In this document: positions 53,253 to 61,513 of the stretch, piece after piece
Position numbering within the stretch: the first letter of the stretch is position 1
Layout of the letters: each line of letters starts with the position of its first letter
Source of the DNA: Bacteroides caccae
GTDB lineage: Bacteria; Bacteroidota; Bacteroidia; Bacteroidales; Bacteroidaceae
DNA: 64,000 bases
Assembly (NCBI RefSeq): GCF_002222615.2
Contig: NZ_CP022412.2
Span: 1,984,001 to 2,048,000 of the forward strand
Direction of reading: 5' to 3'
The notes under the pieces: model-generated
Told to the model about the DNA's origin: nothing
The model's input: only the letters and a program-made list of their open reading frames with translations
Database searches by the model: none
Position numbers and translations under genes: made by a program

Positions 53253-53309
53253 GTTTATAATAAAAAGTGAGAACGTTTATTATAAACGGGTCTTAAGTTT
53301 ATTATAAAC
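53253..53309. repeat. Second array of three palindromes with 22-bp period
   Basis: GTTTA-TAA-TAAAA (53253-53265, one mismatch), GTTTA-TTA-TAAAC (53275-53287) and GTTTA-TTA-TAAAC (53297-53309) repeat at exactly 22 bp. The first spacer contains GAGAAC, continuing to GAGAACG as in the 22023 array, and the second reads GGGTCTTAA against GGTAGTCTAA there. Confidence 0.85.
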
Positions 53310-53332
53310 GATTATTGGCTGAACTCTTGAAA

Positions 53333-53388
53333 AATGGGTGAAGAATTTAAACAAAATGGGGCGAAATCCTTGCAGACTTCACCCCATT
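53333..53388 (-). terminator. Terminator of the peptidase-fold locus with two alternative stems
   Basis: On the minus strand AATGGGGTGAAG (53388-53377) can pair with TTCGCCCCATT (53365-53355, followed by TTTGTTT) or with CTTCACCCATT (53343-53333, followed by TTTTC). The two stems exclude each other. The array of palindromes starts beyond the second. Confidence 0.65.
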
Positions 53389-53586
53389 GTTAGTTCTTAC
53401 AGTACACTTGCGTGTATGCAATCTGATGATTTATGTCTTTATTTTTGTATGTTTCATACCTGTTGTTTCTGATTCGTTTCTGCAAATATACAAAATAAAA
53501 AAGGAAAAGTCAATACCCTGTTTCCGTTTTGAAGCTGAATACATAGGCAATGGTGGCTGGCATCAATACCTCTTTCTCCATTGCTA

Positions 53587-54882
53587 TTATTTGAGAAGCT
53601 GTTCCTCAATGATTTGCACGTACTTCTCCGGAGTAGCTCCGACTTCGACGATAGGTTTGCCGCCTACCGGAATAAAGAAAAGAGTCGGCAGCGCCTGTAC
53701 TCCGAAATGTTTGCACAAGTCTTTCTCTTTATCCGCATTCACTTTATAAAACATGACTTTTCCCTTATACTTTTCAGCCAATTCTTCCATTTTCGGAAGC
53801 AGTCTCATGCAAGGGCCGCACCAAGTTGCCCAAAAGTCAACAACCACAGGTTTGTCTCCATTATAAACGAAATCATTTCCTGTCCGGTAATCAAAAATAT
53901 GTTCCAGAAAGAATTGGCGGGTAATCGGATTCATCTTGCCGTCTTCCGCTTTGACTTCCGTTACTTTAGCTTCCGATTCGGGAATAGGAACCAAGTCGAA
54001 AGGCTGGAAGTATATTTTTTGATGAACATAATCAATGGACAAAATGCCGTAGTCCAATAGTTTCTTTCCTAAAACAGAATGTTTCAGAGATGGATTCCTC
54101 ACGGCAAAGGCATCGTCTATCTTTGTTTTCACGAATATTGTTTCCGGTAAGGTCAGGCTTTCTTCTTCTTGTGCCGTCTCTTTATAGCCGATTGAAACTT
54201 TTTGCGGAGTTCCCTTCGGATAAAGTGTGCTACACTCGTTAAAGTCTTTTTCAGTGAGGTTGATTAATCCGTCGCTCCATGTATCTAAAATAGGAAAAAT
54301 TGTTTTATCTTGAATCGATATCGAACATACTATACCTAAACCTGTTATCAATTCAAAATTTTCTCTATAGTTTAGTTTCATGTACGAAGGTCGGTACGGC
54401 TGAGTGATAGTGATCTTTTTTCGTCGCATGTCAATGGTCAAGACGGAAGTTCGGAATACTGCAGAATTCAATACTCCCATTACTCCCAGTTTGCGTAGAT
54501 AAGGTTCATCTTCTAATATGAATGTTGGCAGACTATTGCTGAATGTATTATTGCCAATAGTTAAGGTTCCTATTTCATAGATCTTCTTTACGGGAACCTG
54601 TTTGAATTTGAAATTCTGATAACTTCCAAAACTACTGGCGTTTTTCGTGTTGATTTTCAGTTGGTTGACAGCTTCCGGAAGTAATGCATTATGTCCGGCT
54701 AAATCAAGTACAAAATTTGCTGTTTCTCCATTTATATTGGCTTCTATGATAATCTTTCCATCGATTGTTTTAAATGGAATGATTTCCGTCATACTGTTCT
54801 GTGTTTGTGCTTTTATGCCTGAAATAAAACAAAAAGCAATCAAACATATATGTATTTTTATTATCATATTTCTCAAATTCAT
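53587..54882 (-). CDS. Degenerate aspartyl-protease-fold (retropepsin-like) protein fused to thioredoxin
   Basis: A 431-aa exported protein (signal ends SGIKAQ). Residues about 35-295 are two retropepsin-like lobes, similar in plan to the neighbouring 388-aa protein. The catalytic Asp-Thr-Gly motifs are altered: FVLDLAGHNALLP (D60-L-A) and FPILDTWSDGL (D200-T-W). Aspartates remain, but the flap-supporting Gly is gone in both. Residues about 325-431 form a thioredoxin domain, VVVDFWATWCGPCMRLLP with C355 and C358. The fusion suggests a redox-active periplasmic protein that binds peptides. It is last in the operon, 13 bp from the preceding gene. Confidence 0.82.
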   Translation of the reverse strand: MNLRNMIIKIHICLIAFCFISGIKAQTQNSMTEIIPFKTIDGKIIIEANINGETANFVLDLAGHNALLPEAVNQLKINTKNASSFGSYQNFKFKQVPVKKIYEIGTLTIGNNTFSNSLPTFILEDEPYLRKLGVMGVLNSAVFRTSVLTIDMRRKKITITQPYRPSYMKLNYRENFELITGLGIVCSISIQDKTIFPILDTWSDGLINLTEKDFNECSTLYPKGTPQKVSIGYKETAQEEESLTLPETIFVKTKIDDAFAVRNPSLKHSVLGKKLLDYGILSIDYVHQKIYFQPFDLVPIPESEAKVTEVKAEDGKMNPITRQFFLEHIFDYRTGNDFVYNGDKPVVVDFWATWCGPCMRLLPKMEELAEKYKGKVMFYKVNADKEKDLCKHFGVQALPTLFFIPVGGKPIVEVGATPEKYVQIIEEQLLK

Positions 54883-54895
54883 ATTGTTTTAAAGT

Positions 54896-56062
54896 CTATC
54901 TTTCTTTTTTGATTTCTATTTTTCTCTCCTGATTGTCCTTTTTAATAATAATATATCCTGTATCTCCGGGAATAGCGTTCATTATCTCTTCTATAGCAAT
55001 CTGGCTCATCGGACAGTTGCTTAATGAGGTTCCGTTGATATTGATTACCTGATCACCGAAAGATACTTGGTCTTTCATACTATCCCATATCGTTGTGATT
55101 TCAAATCGTTCGTTGCGTGGCAATATACTCACATTCCAAAGAACGGGAGCACCTCCCATATCAGTTTTCCCTTTTTCGAATGGGAGGAAGAAGAAGCGTT
55201 TACGCATATAGTCTATAATCACTTTTCCATATTTCAGCAAGTCTACTCCTATGATTGTTTCATTCATTATGCTTGTCGTGCAGCCTATGTTTGTGAATTC
55301 CTTATCCATGATACGAATAGAAGGTATGTTCAGTTTTTTGATTTCTACAGGACTTCCCAGTCCGGTTAATCCGGCAGATACAATCCCATGTGCATGATTT
55401 GTTTCTTTTATATCGGATATATCAGCCAGCCTGTTATAATCTTGTATCGAATATAGTAGAAAACCTTCTGCACCAGTGTCAAACAATATTTTCATTGTCT
55501 GTTCTTCTTGCTTGACAGTGATAAATGAGTGATATTCCGTTTCATCCAGAAGAGGAACTCCGTCTGTTAGTTTCAGTTTCTCGGGGCGATAGGGATAGTT
55601 GATGACCATGATTCTATAGCGAGAGTCGAATGTTACTACAGATTGTGAGAATGCGTCTCCACCGAGAATGCCGGCGACTCCTAAATCTGTGAAAAAAGGA
55701 TCTTTGGGCAGCACCATTGTTTTTAATAGCTTGATTTGGTAACTATTGCCGATGGATACATTGGAGACATATGCTTCTTGATAGTTTTGTCCCTGTCCGT
55801 TCACATCAGAAATGCGTGTATATCCTGCAGCGTTTGCCTGCATTTCAAGGGCTATATCGTACATCGTTCCAGTTTTGCCACCGGTGTCGACGATATATTT
55901 CGTTTTAACGCCGTTGATTGTGACAGGAATAATGATTTTGTTGTGTACCAATTCATAGGGAATAGTGTCGCAAACCTTATTTTGGATTTGCGACATACAT
56001 TCCTTTCCATAGATTAGAAACATTAACAGCCATAAACCGGTGAGTATCTCTGCTCTTTTCAT
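54896..56062 (-). CDS. Two-lobed retropepsin-like aspartyl protease with C-terminal PDZ domain
   Basis: A 388-aa exported protein (hydrophobic N-terminus, about residues 5-20). Both lobes keep the catalytic triplet: YIVDTGGKTGTMYD (D59-T60-G61) and ILFDTGAEGFLLY (D195-T196-G197). IIGVDLLKYGKVIIDYMRKRFFFLPF ends the second lobe. Residues about 300-388 look like a PDZ domain (FGDQVININGTSLSNCP; GDTGYIIIKKDNQERKI), which usually binds C-terminal peptide tails. It is the only peptidase-fold protein of the locus with an intact active site. It starts 1 bp after the subtilase-like gene ends. Confidence 0.85.
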   Translation of the reverse strand: MKRAEILTGLWLLMFLIYGKECMSQIQNKVCDTIPYELVHNKIIIPVTINGVKTKYIVDTGGKTGTMYDIALEMQANAAGYTRISDVNGQGQNYQEAYVSNVSIGNSYQIKLLKTMVLPKDPFFTDLGVAGILGGDAFSQSVVTFDSRYRIMVINYPYRPEKLKLTDGVPLLDETEYHSFITVKQEEQTMKILFDTGAEGFLLYSIQDYNRLADISDIKETNHAHGIVSAGLTGLGSPVEIKKLNIPSIRIMDKEFTNIGCTTSIMNETIIGVDLLKYGKVIIDYMRKRFFFLPFEKGKTDMGGAPVLWNVSILPRNERFEITTIWDSMKDQVSFGDQVININGTSLSNCPMSQIAIEEIMNAIPGDTGYIIIKKDNQERKIEIKKER

Positions 56063-56063
56063 A

Positions 56064-57779
56064 TCATTTCTTTTGCGAATTCATTTTTTCTGCTTCTAGA
56101 ATAGCTTGATAGGCGTTAACAATACCTCCGGAGATACATAAATCATCAAAAAGGAATAAATCTTGTGAAGGTCTGTCGTCTACTCGAATGCCTTTTTCTA
56201 CTTCTACTCCTTTGCGTGAGGTTACACTTTTTAATAGAATATCACGGATTTGTGAGCCGGTAAGCTTTGGAAAATAAGATTTTATGAGTGTGGCTACTCC
56301 GGCTACGGTAGCGGCCGCTAGTCCTTCTCCTGTTCCTGTTCGGTAAGTGTCTCCCATGTATGCAGAATATATATCTGTTCCCGGAGCATAGATATCTAGT
56401 GTATTTGCTCCATAATTTGTATCCATAACCGGATTTCCTTTTTTATCAGAAGAGGCGACTATCATAAGATTGGTGAGTTCTTTGTCTTTACTCATTTTCC
56501 GGTTCGGGAAGAATTCTACTTTGTCCATATCGATAGATGTATTCCACGCGGGAACTATCACTATGGCTCCTTTCTTTTCCGCTTCTTTCAATTCATGGAT
56601 TATCCATTGTTTTTGTTCCTCGGGGTATAACATATTCTGTTCAGGCAATACAATCACATCTGCTCCGTGGCTGACTGCATAATGAATGGCTAATGCCATA
56701 TCTTTCAGGTAAGGTTCCCCTTCTCCTGTACAGATACGTAGCGTCATGATTTCTGCTTGATCGGCAATGCCATCGCTTCCTATTTTATTGTCACGTTTAG
56801 CAGCTATAATTCCTGCCTTCATTATGTTGGTTGCTGCATCGGATGTAAGTAGTATATTATTTCCATAATTGTTGTCATTTATGTCCATTGGGTTGTCACC
56901 TGTAATTTCTTTTCGTTGGTCCGTACCATATTTTCTTAAGGCTTCTTCGTAAGAGGCTTTAGCTGTTTCCACACTTTTCTTACCCATATTTTGGTATACA
57001 GGTTCCCATTTATCTGTATTATATAAACTGAAATAATAGGCTGTACATACAAAGGCTACTTCAGAGAGGCTGTCCCTTTCCGCTTTAGGGTCATAACAAC
57101 TTTGAAACTCCTCGACGGTTAATTCTTTTCTAGGGAAGCGCTGCTTCATGTCTCTATTAAATTTTTCAACGTATTCTTCGATGACATAAGCAAGTTGCAG
57201 ACCACTGTAAGTACTTCCTATTCTGGATTCGGGCATTACTTTATATCGATAATAGTTATATTCTTCCATGTTTTCCGGTGCAGCTACTTCCTGACGTGTT
57301 CCATTAATAATTTTATAATACTTTTTCCCATCAAAAATATAGTCTGCATATTTATCTTTCAAGCGGAAGAATTCACGTTCTCCTTCTCTCGTCAAAGACT
57401 CCACAACTTGAGCATCTTTGCCCCCGAGGAAGTTCCAACCATTAATATCATCAATGAGACCATTTCTATCATCATCTTTTTGATTTAATTTTTCTTTGGG
57501 ATTGATCCATATAGCCTGTCTCAGATCTTCGTGTTCCACGTCCATTCCGGTTCCGATTAATGCGACAATCGGCCTTTTCTTGAGTTTCTTTTTGTTAGCA
57601 TTCAAATATTCATAGGCTTTGTTAACTTCAGCGCCATATACACTGTCTCTGTCGAAAGAACAATTGTACCAGTCCAGTTCGGATTGTTTTTTTTGTTTTT
57701 CAACTTTTTGTTTTATTAATTGAGCTGATGTAATTCCACAAATAAGGCAGCATAAGATAAGGGATATAAGTTTTTTCAT
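56064..57779 (-). CDS. Subtilisin-fold (S8) protein lacking all three catalytic residues
   Basis: A 571-aa exported protein (signal MKKLISLILCCLICGITSAQ) clearly related to Bacteroidetes S8 peptidases: VALIGTGMDVEHEDLRQAIWINP, IDDINGWNFLGGKDA, AGIIAAKRDNKIGSDGIAD and YFPKLTGSQIRDILLKSVTS. Each catalytic residue is replaced. The Asp of VIDSG-type motifs is Gly76 (LIGTG), the His of HGTHVAG is Thr317 (TNIMKAG), and the Ser of GTSMA is Gly486 (GEGLA). The oxyanion Asn is kept (N413, PAWN). It is therefore probably a pseudoprotease that binds peptides or proteins. It is 33 bp from the TlpA gene. Confidence 0.88.
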   Translation of the reverse strand: MKKLISLILCCLICGITSAQLIKQKVEKQKKQSELDWYNCSFDRDSVYGAEVNKAYEYLNANKKKLKKRPIVALIGTGMDVEHEDLRQAIWINPKEKLNQKDDDRNGLIDDINGWNFLGGKDAQVVESLTREGEREFFRLKDKYADYIFDGKKYYKIINGTRQEVAAPENMEEYNYYRYKVMPESRIGSTYSGLQLAYVIEEYVEKFNRDMKQRFPRKELTVEEFQSCYDPKAERDSLSEVAFVCTAYYFSLYNTDKWEPVYQNMGKKSVETAKASYEEALRKYGTDQRKEITGDNPMDINDNNYGNNILLTSDAATNIMKAGIIAAKRDNKIGSDGIADQAEIMTLRICTGEGEPYLKDMALAIHYAVSHGADVIVLPEQNMLYPEEQKQWIIHELKEAEKKGAIVIVPAWNTSIDMDKVEFFPNRKMSKDKELTNLMIVASSDKKGNPVMDTNYGANTLDIYAPGTDIYSAYMGDTYRTGTGEGLAAATVAGVATLIKSYFPKLTGSQIRDILLKSVTSRKGVEVEKGIRVDDRPSQDLFLFDDLCISGGIVNAYQAILEAEKMNSQKK

Positions 57780-57812
57780 TGTAGGATGAGTTATGATATT
57801 TATATAGTCAGA

Positions 57813-58826
57813 TTAATTTCTAGCTTTTAATATGGCTTCACGTACTTGTTCTCCGCGGACATTACGTGCTATTAGTTTTCCTTCTTTGTCAATGACTACA
57901 AGGAAAGGGATGGCATAAAAGCCATAAGCTGTCTGGATAGCACTTGGAGCTTCATTACTTTTCGGAAAGCCTGTTTTATCCCACAGCATTACCCAGGGAA
58001 GTTTTTCTTCGTCCAGCATCTTTTTCCACTTAGCTTGGCTATCGTCTAGTGATACGCTGATGAACTCCAAATCGTCAGCTTTCAGTTCATTATATATTTT
58101 TAGCATACTACGCATCTCCTTACGACAAGGGCCGCACCAGGAAGCACAGAAATCCAAAACGACAATTTTACCGCGAAAGTCTTTTAAATTGACCTTCTGA
58201 TCATTGACATTCGTGAAAGTAAAGTCCGGACATTCTGCACCAATAATTTGGTGGGAAAGGATTTTGACTCTTTCTACCAGCCAGCGGGCAGATAAAGAGT
58301 TTCGCTCATCATCGGAAATCATATCCAATAATTTCTTATTAGAGTAATAGTCATTTACATTGGCCAGATAAGCAAGCGCGGATACCATATTAGGTGACAG
58401 TTGCGCGTTAGCTGGAAGAGAAACAGTTGCTGTGTCCGGGTCTTTATCTGCGGGTAAATATTCTTGCAGAGTGAGAAACGAGTCGATACCTTTAAACGAC
58501 AGGGAACTTTGTTCGGGATTTGTCTCATCATAGTAGCCGATGATGTTCACTTCATGGTTCTCGAAATATATTTTTTCTTCCGTTTTTCCGATTCGCAATG
58601 TGTAGATATCGGGTTGAATCAGCTTCTGTTCTGTGGCGAACTCTTTATTGGGTTGGAGTTCACAGCTAAGAATAAGTGTTCCGTTCAGGTCATTCACTTG
58701 CAAAGTGGTTGGTTTCAGTATTCTTAACTTGCCTTTAATTTGTAGTCCATCTTTGCACCACGAACTTGTCGTGGCGCATAAGAAGGACGAAAAAAATAAA
58801 ATGAAAAGTTTCTTTGTTGATATCAT
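57813..58826 (-). CDS. TlpA family thioredoxin with N-terminal DUF4369-like domain
   Basis: A 337-aa exported protein (signal ends TTSSWC). Residues about 27-180 form a beta-rich DUF4369-like domain followed by helices. Residues about 196-337 are a TlpA/ResA thioredoxin domain with active-site C231-G-P-C234 in VVLDFCASWCGPCRKEM and the cis-Pro loop AIPFLVVIDKEG. It probably reduces disulfides in the periplasm. It lies between the metallohydrolase-like lipoprotein and the subtilase-like gene. Confidence 0.88.
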   Translation of the reverse strand: MISTKKLFILFFSSFLCATTSSWCKDGLQIKGKLRILKPTTLQVNDLNGTLILSCELQPNKEFATEQKLIQPDIYTLRIGKTEEKIYFENHEVNIIGYYDETNPEQSSLSFKGIDSFLTLQEYLPADKDPDTATVSLPANAQLSPNMVSALAYLANVNDYYSNKKLLDMISDDERNSLSARWLVERVKILSHQIIGAECPDFTFTNVNDQKVNLKDFRGKIVVLDFCASWCGPCRKEMRSMLKIYNELKADDLEFISVSLDDSQAKWKKMLDEEKLPWVMLWDKTGFPKSNEAPSAIQTAYGFYAIPFLVVIDKEGKLIARNVRGEQVREAILKARN

Positions 58827-58864
58827 AGAATTGTATTTAAATAATAATCGTCACAGGAGAATAG

Positions 58865-59908
58865 TTACCAGTCAAATCCTGGCCAGGGATCGTCATCGTC
58901 TCCACCGTCTTCATCGTTGTTACCCGGTATTTCTGGATGAGGCTGAATATCCCAGTCATTCGGACCTTTAGCTATGGCTTCCAAATCAATTCCATAATTC
59001 TCCTTCATGTATTTGCGTACGAAAGCGAATTTCTCAATAATAAGCGGGAATTGACTGTATCTTTCGGTACTTTCGGCTTCCGTATAATATAATGATAGTA
59101 AGGCATATCCGGCAAATGTTGCTTCCCGGGTCGGGTTGCTGCCGTCATATTCTTCATTCAGTGTGAATTTATTTGTATTTACAGTACCTGGAAATCCCCT
59201 GTTCAAGTGAAAATCAGGACTGTCTGTTTCCCAAAAATAGAATGATATAGGAGTCACGTAATCCAAACCACGGTTGAATTCTTCGGGAATGGTAATTAGC
59301 CTTTTTTCTACAGCAGCCTTTATGATATTACCGAGAATCATTTTCCGACGTTGGCTGAACGTTACTTGGTCGTCCGGCATAATATATTTGTCGGTCATTT
59401 CTGCCTGAGGTCCGAATAAACAGGTACTCCAGTAATCCAGACCATTAATGATTTCGTGCATGGCATTATTTTGTTTGATAACGACTGCTCCCAAATCTAT
59501 TTCCGTTGCTATATGCACATTATAAGCCATATACCAATATAACGGTAATAATTTGCTTGTAACCTTTTTACACTTTTCGTTATTGAGGTAGGAGAATACA
59601 TGTTTCTTCATAAATTCCGTATAGAACTTCGCCATTTCATCGTTGATACACCCTTCCCCTTTATAATTTGTGGATGCACCTCCTGTCCAGCTACGATTGA
59701 AATCTTCATCTTGCAAATCTTTATAAATCAGATAGACGCCGAAATCTTTTTGTATTTGTGAGATGTCATCATCCCAGCTATTCGTTCCTTGGGGAACTTT
59801 GAAACGTAATTCAATGCCTCCTTCTGTGGGGGTAAGTGCATCTTCTTCATAGCATGAGGTGAATGCTATGCAAGTGAGGAGTCCCCATAATAAATATATA
59901 TTTCTCAT
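58865..59908 (-). CDS. SusCD-associated metallohydrolase-type lipoprotein lacking HExxH
   Basis: A 347-aa lipoprotein (lipobox AFTSC, Cys19). Overall text, including the C-terminal LIIEKFAFVRKYMKENYGIDLEAI, matches the substrate-import-associated zinc metallohydrolase lipoproteins that travel with SusC/SusD. In those, HEFAH lies before a P-x-x-F. Here the equivalent place reads MILGNIIKAAVEKRLITIPEEF, so HExxH has become GNIIK (193-197). The tail is Asp-rich (DEDGGDDDDPWPG). Likely a binding protein on the cell surface. First gene after susD (36 bp). Confidence 0.75.
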   Translation of the reverse strand: MRNIYLLWGLLTCIAFTSCYEEDALTPTEGGIELRFKVPQGTNSWDDDISQIQKDFGVYLIYKDLQDEDFNRSWTGGASTNYKGEGCINDEMAKFYTEFMKKHVFSYLNNEKCKKVTSKLLPLYWYMAYNVHIATEIDLGAVVIKQNNAMHEIINGLDYWSTCLFGPQAEMTDKYIMPDDQVTFSQRRKMILGNIIKAAVEKRLITIPEEFNRGLDYVTPISFYFWETDSPDFHLNRGFPGTVNTNKFTLNEEYDGSNPTREATFAGYALLSLYYTEAESTERYSQFPLIIEKFAFVRKYMKENYGIDLEAIAKGPNDWDIQPHPEIPGNNDEDGGDDDDPWPGFDW

Positions 59909-59944
59909 ATTTGTTTCTTTTTTAAGTTACTGAAATTATTAGCA

Positions 59945-61501
59945 TTAGTTTTCTCGTTTAGGAGCCAAAGGATTTTGTTCCAGTCTTTTATTTTTAATCA
60001 ATACTTCATCCGGAATCGGCATGGTATAAGAAGGGTCGTTAGATTTTAGCGTATATGTTTTACCTTCCCATTCGTGTGTGATTTGAGGCATTCCGTAGCG
60101 TCTCAGGTCGAACCAGCGTTGTCCCTCAAAACAGAGTTCTTTTCTTCTTTCTGCCTTGATAAAGTTTTTCAACGTCTCACCGGTCAATCCGGCAGGGACA
60201 ACTAACTTTTCTGGTTCGTAACGATTCTCCAATAAAGTTCTCATAGCTGAAAGCGCCTTACTTTCTTCGTTATTGTAGGCAGCAGCTTCTGCAAGATTCA
60301 GATATGCTTCACTCAGTCTAAAAGAGAGTGCAAAATTCTCTGAACCATTAGGCTCGCCCATTGCAGATAGTTGGTATTTCCCGAAAGAACTGTAATAGTC
60401 CGGATAAAAACTGTTATTTATTCTGTTATATTCTTTAGCTATGTATTTTTCTTTTCTTAAGTCTCCAACTTTAAAACTTTCCAACAGATCATCGGAAGCT
60501 GTGAAGGCTTTCCGATAGTAGGTAATATTTATTCCCCAACCGGGATAATCGGGGTCTTCCTCTTCACGAGATACTGTTTCGTTATTAAATTCTGTGAGAT
60601 CAGATACATTTCCATATAGCCAGATTACTTCTGATGATTTCAAAGACGTGAAATTGTAATAAGGTTCTACTGTTGACGTAGAAGGCAGATTATTCAAATT
60701 GATTAAAGAGAAAGACCACTCATTGATTACCTTGTCGGCATATATCGCTGCATCCTTCCAATTTTCCATGTAAAGGAAAACACGGGATTTCAATAATTGT
60801 ATCATAGGAAGGCTGATTAAATAGTTCGGTTCGTATTGCTTATCTTTCGATAAAGTGAGAAACAACCGTTCCGCTTCGCTCAAATCTTCTATAATCTGGT
60901 TATAAACTTCTTCTACACTATTACGTGTCATTAATAAATCTTCTTCGGGCAGTAGGTTACTTGTCAATTTAAGAGGTACTCCCGCTGCTTGCTTGTCATA
61001 ATTATAAGGTGCACCGAAGTGATTGACTAACATGAAGTAGTAGAATGCTCTTAGACCTAAAGCTTGGGCAATCACATAGTTCTTTTCAGCTTCTGTTCCG
61101 TTTACATCACCAATATAATCAAGTGCGGCATTTGCCCCTAAAATAAATTTATAGTAACCTTCCCAGATATTGTAAACAACGGGACTGTTCTTTTCCATTA
61201 TGAAGAACATATCCGGTTGCCATGTGAAAACTGCTTTCTTGGATTCTACATATCCTGATGAGTTGGAATCGAACTCATACCCGGTTTTGTGGAACTGGAC
61301 ATCATCATCGAGGAAACTTAAAAAACCTAGTAAATTGTTGCCTGACTTATGTTGGGGGTAAGCACTGCCGATTAGCATCTCTTGGAGGGCGTTAGCGTCT
61401 TTAGGAACATATTCGCTTTGGGATTTCGGTTCCAGAAAGTCGGAGCAGGAGGACAGTGATAATAAAACGATTCCTATAATTGTATATATAAATTTTTTCA
61501 T
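59945..61501 (-). CDS. SusD/RagB family lipoprotein
   Basis: A 518-aa lipoprotein (MKKFIYTIIGIVLLSLSSC, Cys19). SusD landmarks are CSDFLEPKSQSEYVPKDANALQEML, the TPR-like ALGLRAFYYFMLVNHFGAPY and the C-terminal FIKAERRKELCFEGQRWFDLRRYG. The SusC partner is encoded 12 bp upstream. RagB-type relatives bind peptides instead of glycans, and the peptidase-fold neighbours favour that here. Confidence 0.95.
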   Translation of the reverse strand: MKKFIYTIIGIVLLSLSSCSDFLEPKSQSEYVPKDANALQEMLIGSAYPQHKSGNNLLGFLSFLDDDVQFHKTGYEFDSNSSGYVESKKAVFTWQPDMFFIMEKNSPVVYNIWEGYYKFILGANAALDYIGDVNGTEAEKNYVIAQALGLRAFYYFMLVNHFGAPYNYDKQAAGVPLKLTSNLLPEEDLLMTRNSVEEVYNQIIEDLSEAERLFLTLSKDKQYEPNYLISLPMIQLLKSRVFLYMENWKDAAIYADKVINEWSFSLINLNNLPSTSTVEPYYNFTSLKSSEVIWLYGNVSDLTEFNNETVSREEEDPDYPGWGINITYYRKAFTASDDLLESFKVGDLRKEKYIAKEYNRINNSFYPDYYSSFGKYQLSAMGEPNGSENFALSFRLSEAYLNLAEAAAYNNEESKALSAMRTLLENRYEPEKLVVPAGLTGETLKNFIKAERRKELCFEGQRWFDLRRYGMPQITHEWEGKTYTLKSNDPSYTMPIPDEVLIKNKRLEQNPLAPKREN

Positions 61502-61513
61502 CTTTTATTTTTT

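Larger units (their letters stand above)
52854..53586. other. Intergenic island between trxB and the peptidase-fold locus
   Basis: These 733 bp separate two converging units. Left to right: trxB terminator (52926-52969), a 3' coding remnant on the minus strand (53003-53101), AT-rich DNA, three palindromes at 22-bp intervals (53253-53309), a minus-strand terminator with two alternative stems (53333-53388), and about 200 bp without visible structure. Confidence 0.8.

Noticed and set aside
53387..54060. Plus-strand frames (120 and 159 aa) at the end of the thioredoxin-fusion gene
   Set aside because: Antisense to the thioredoxin domain or within AT-rich spacer; no support.
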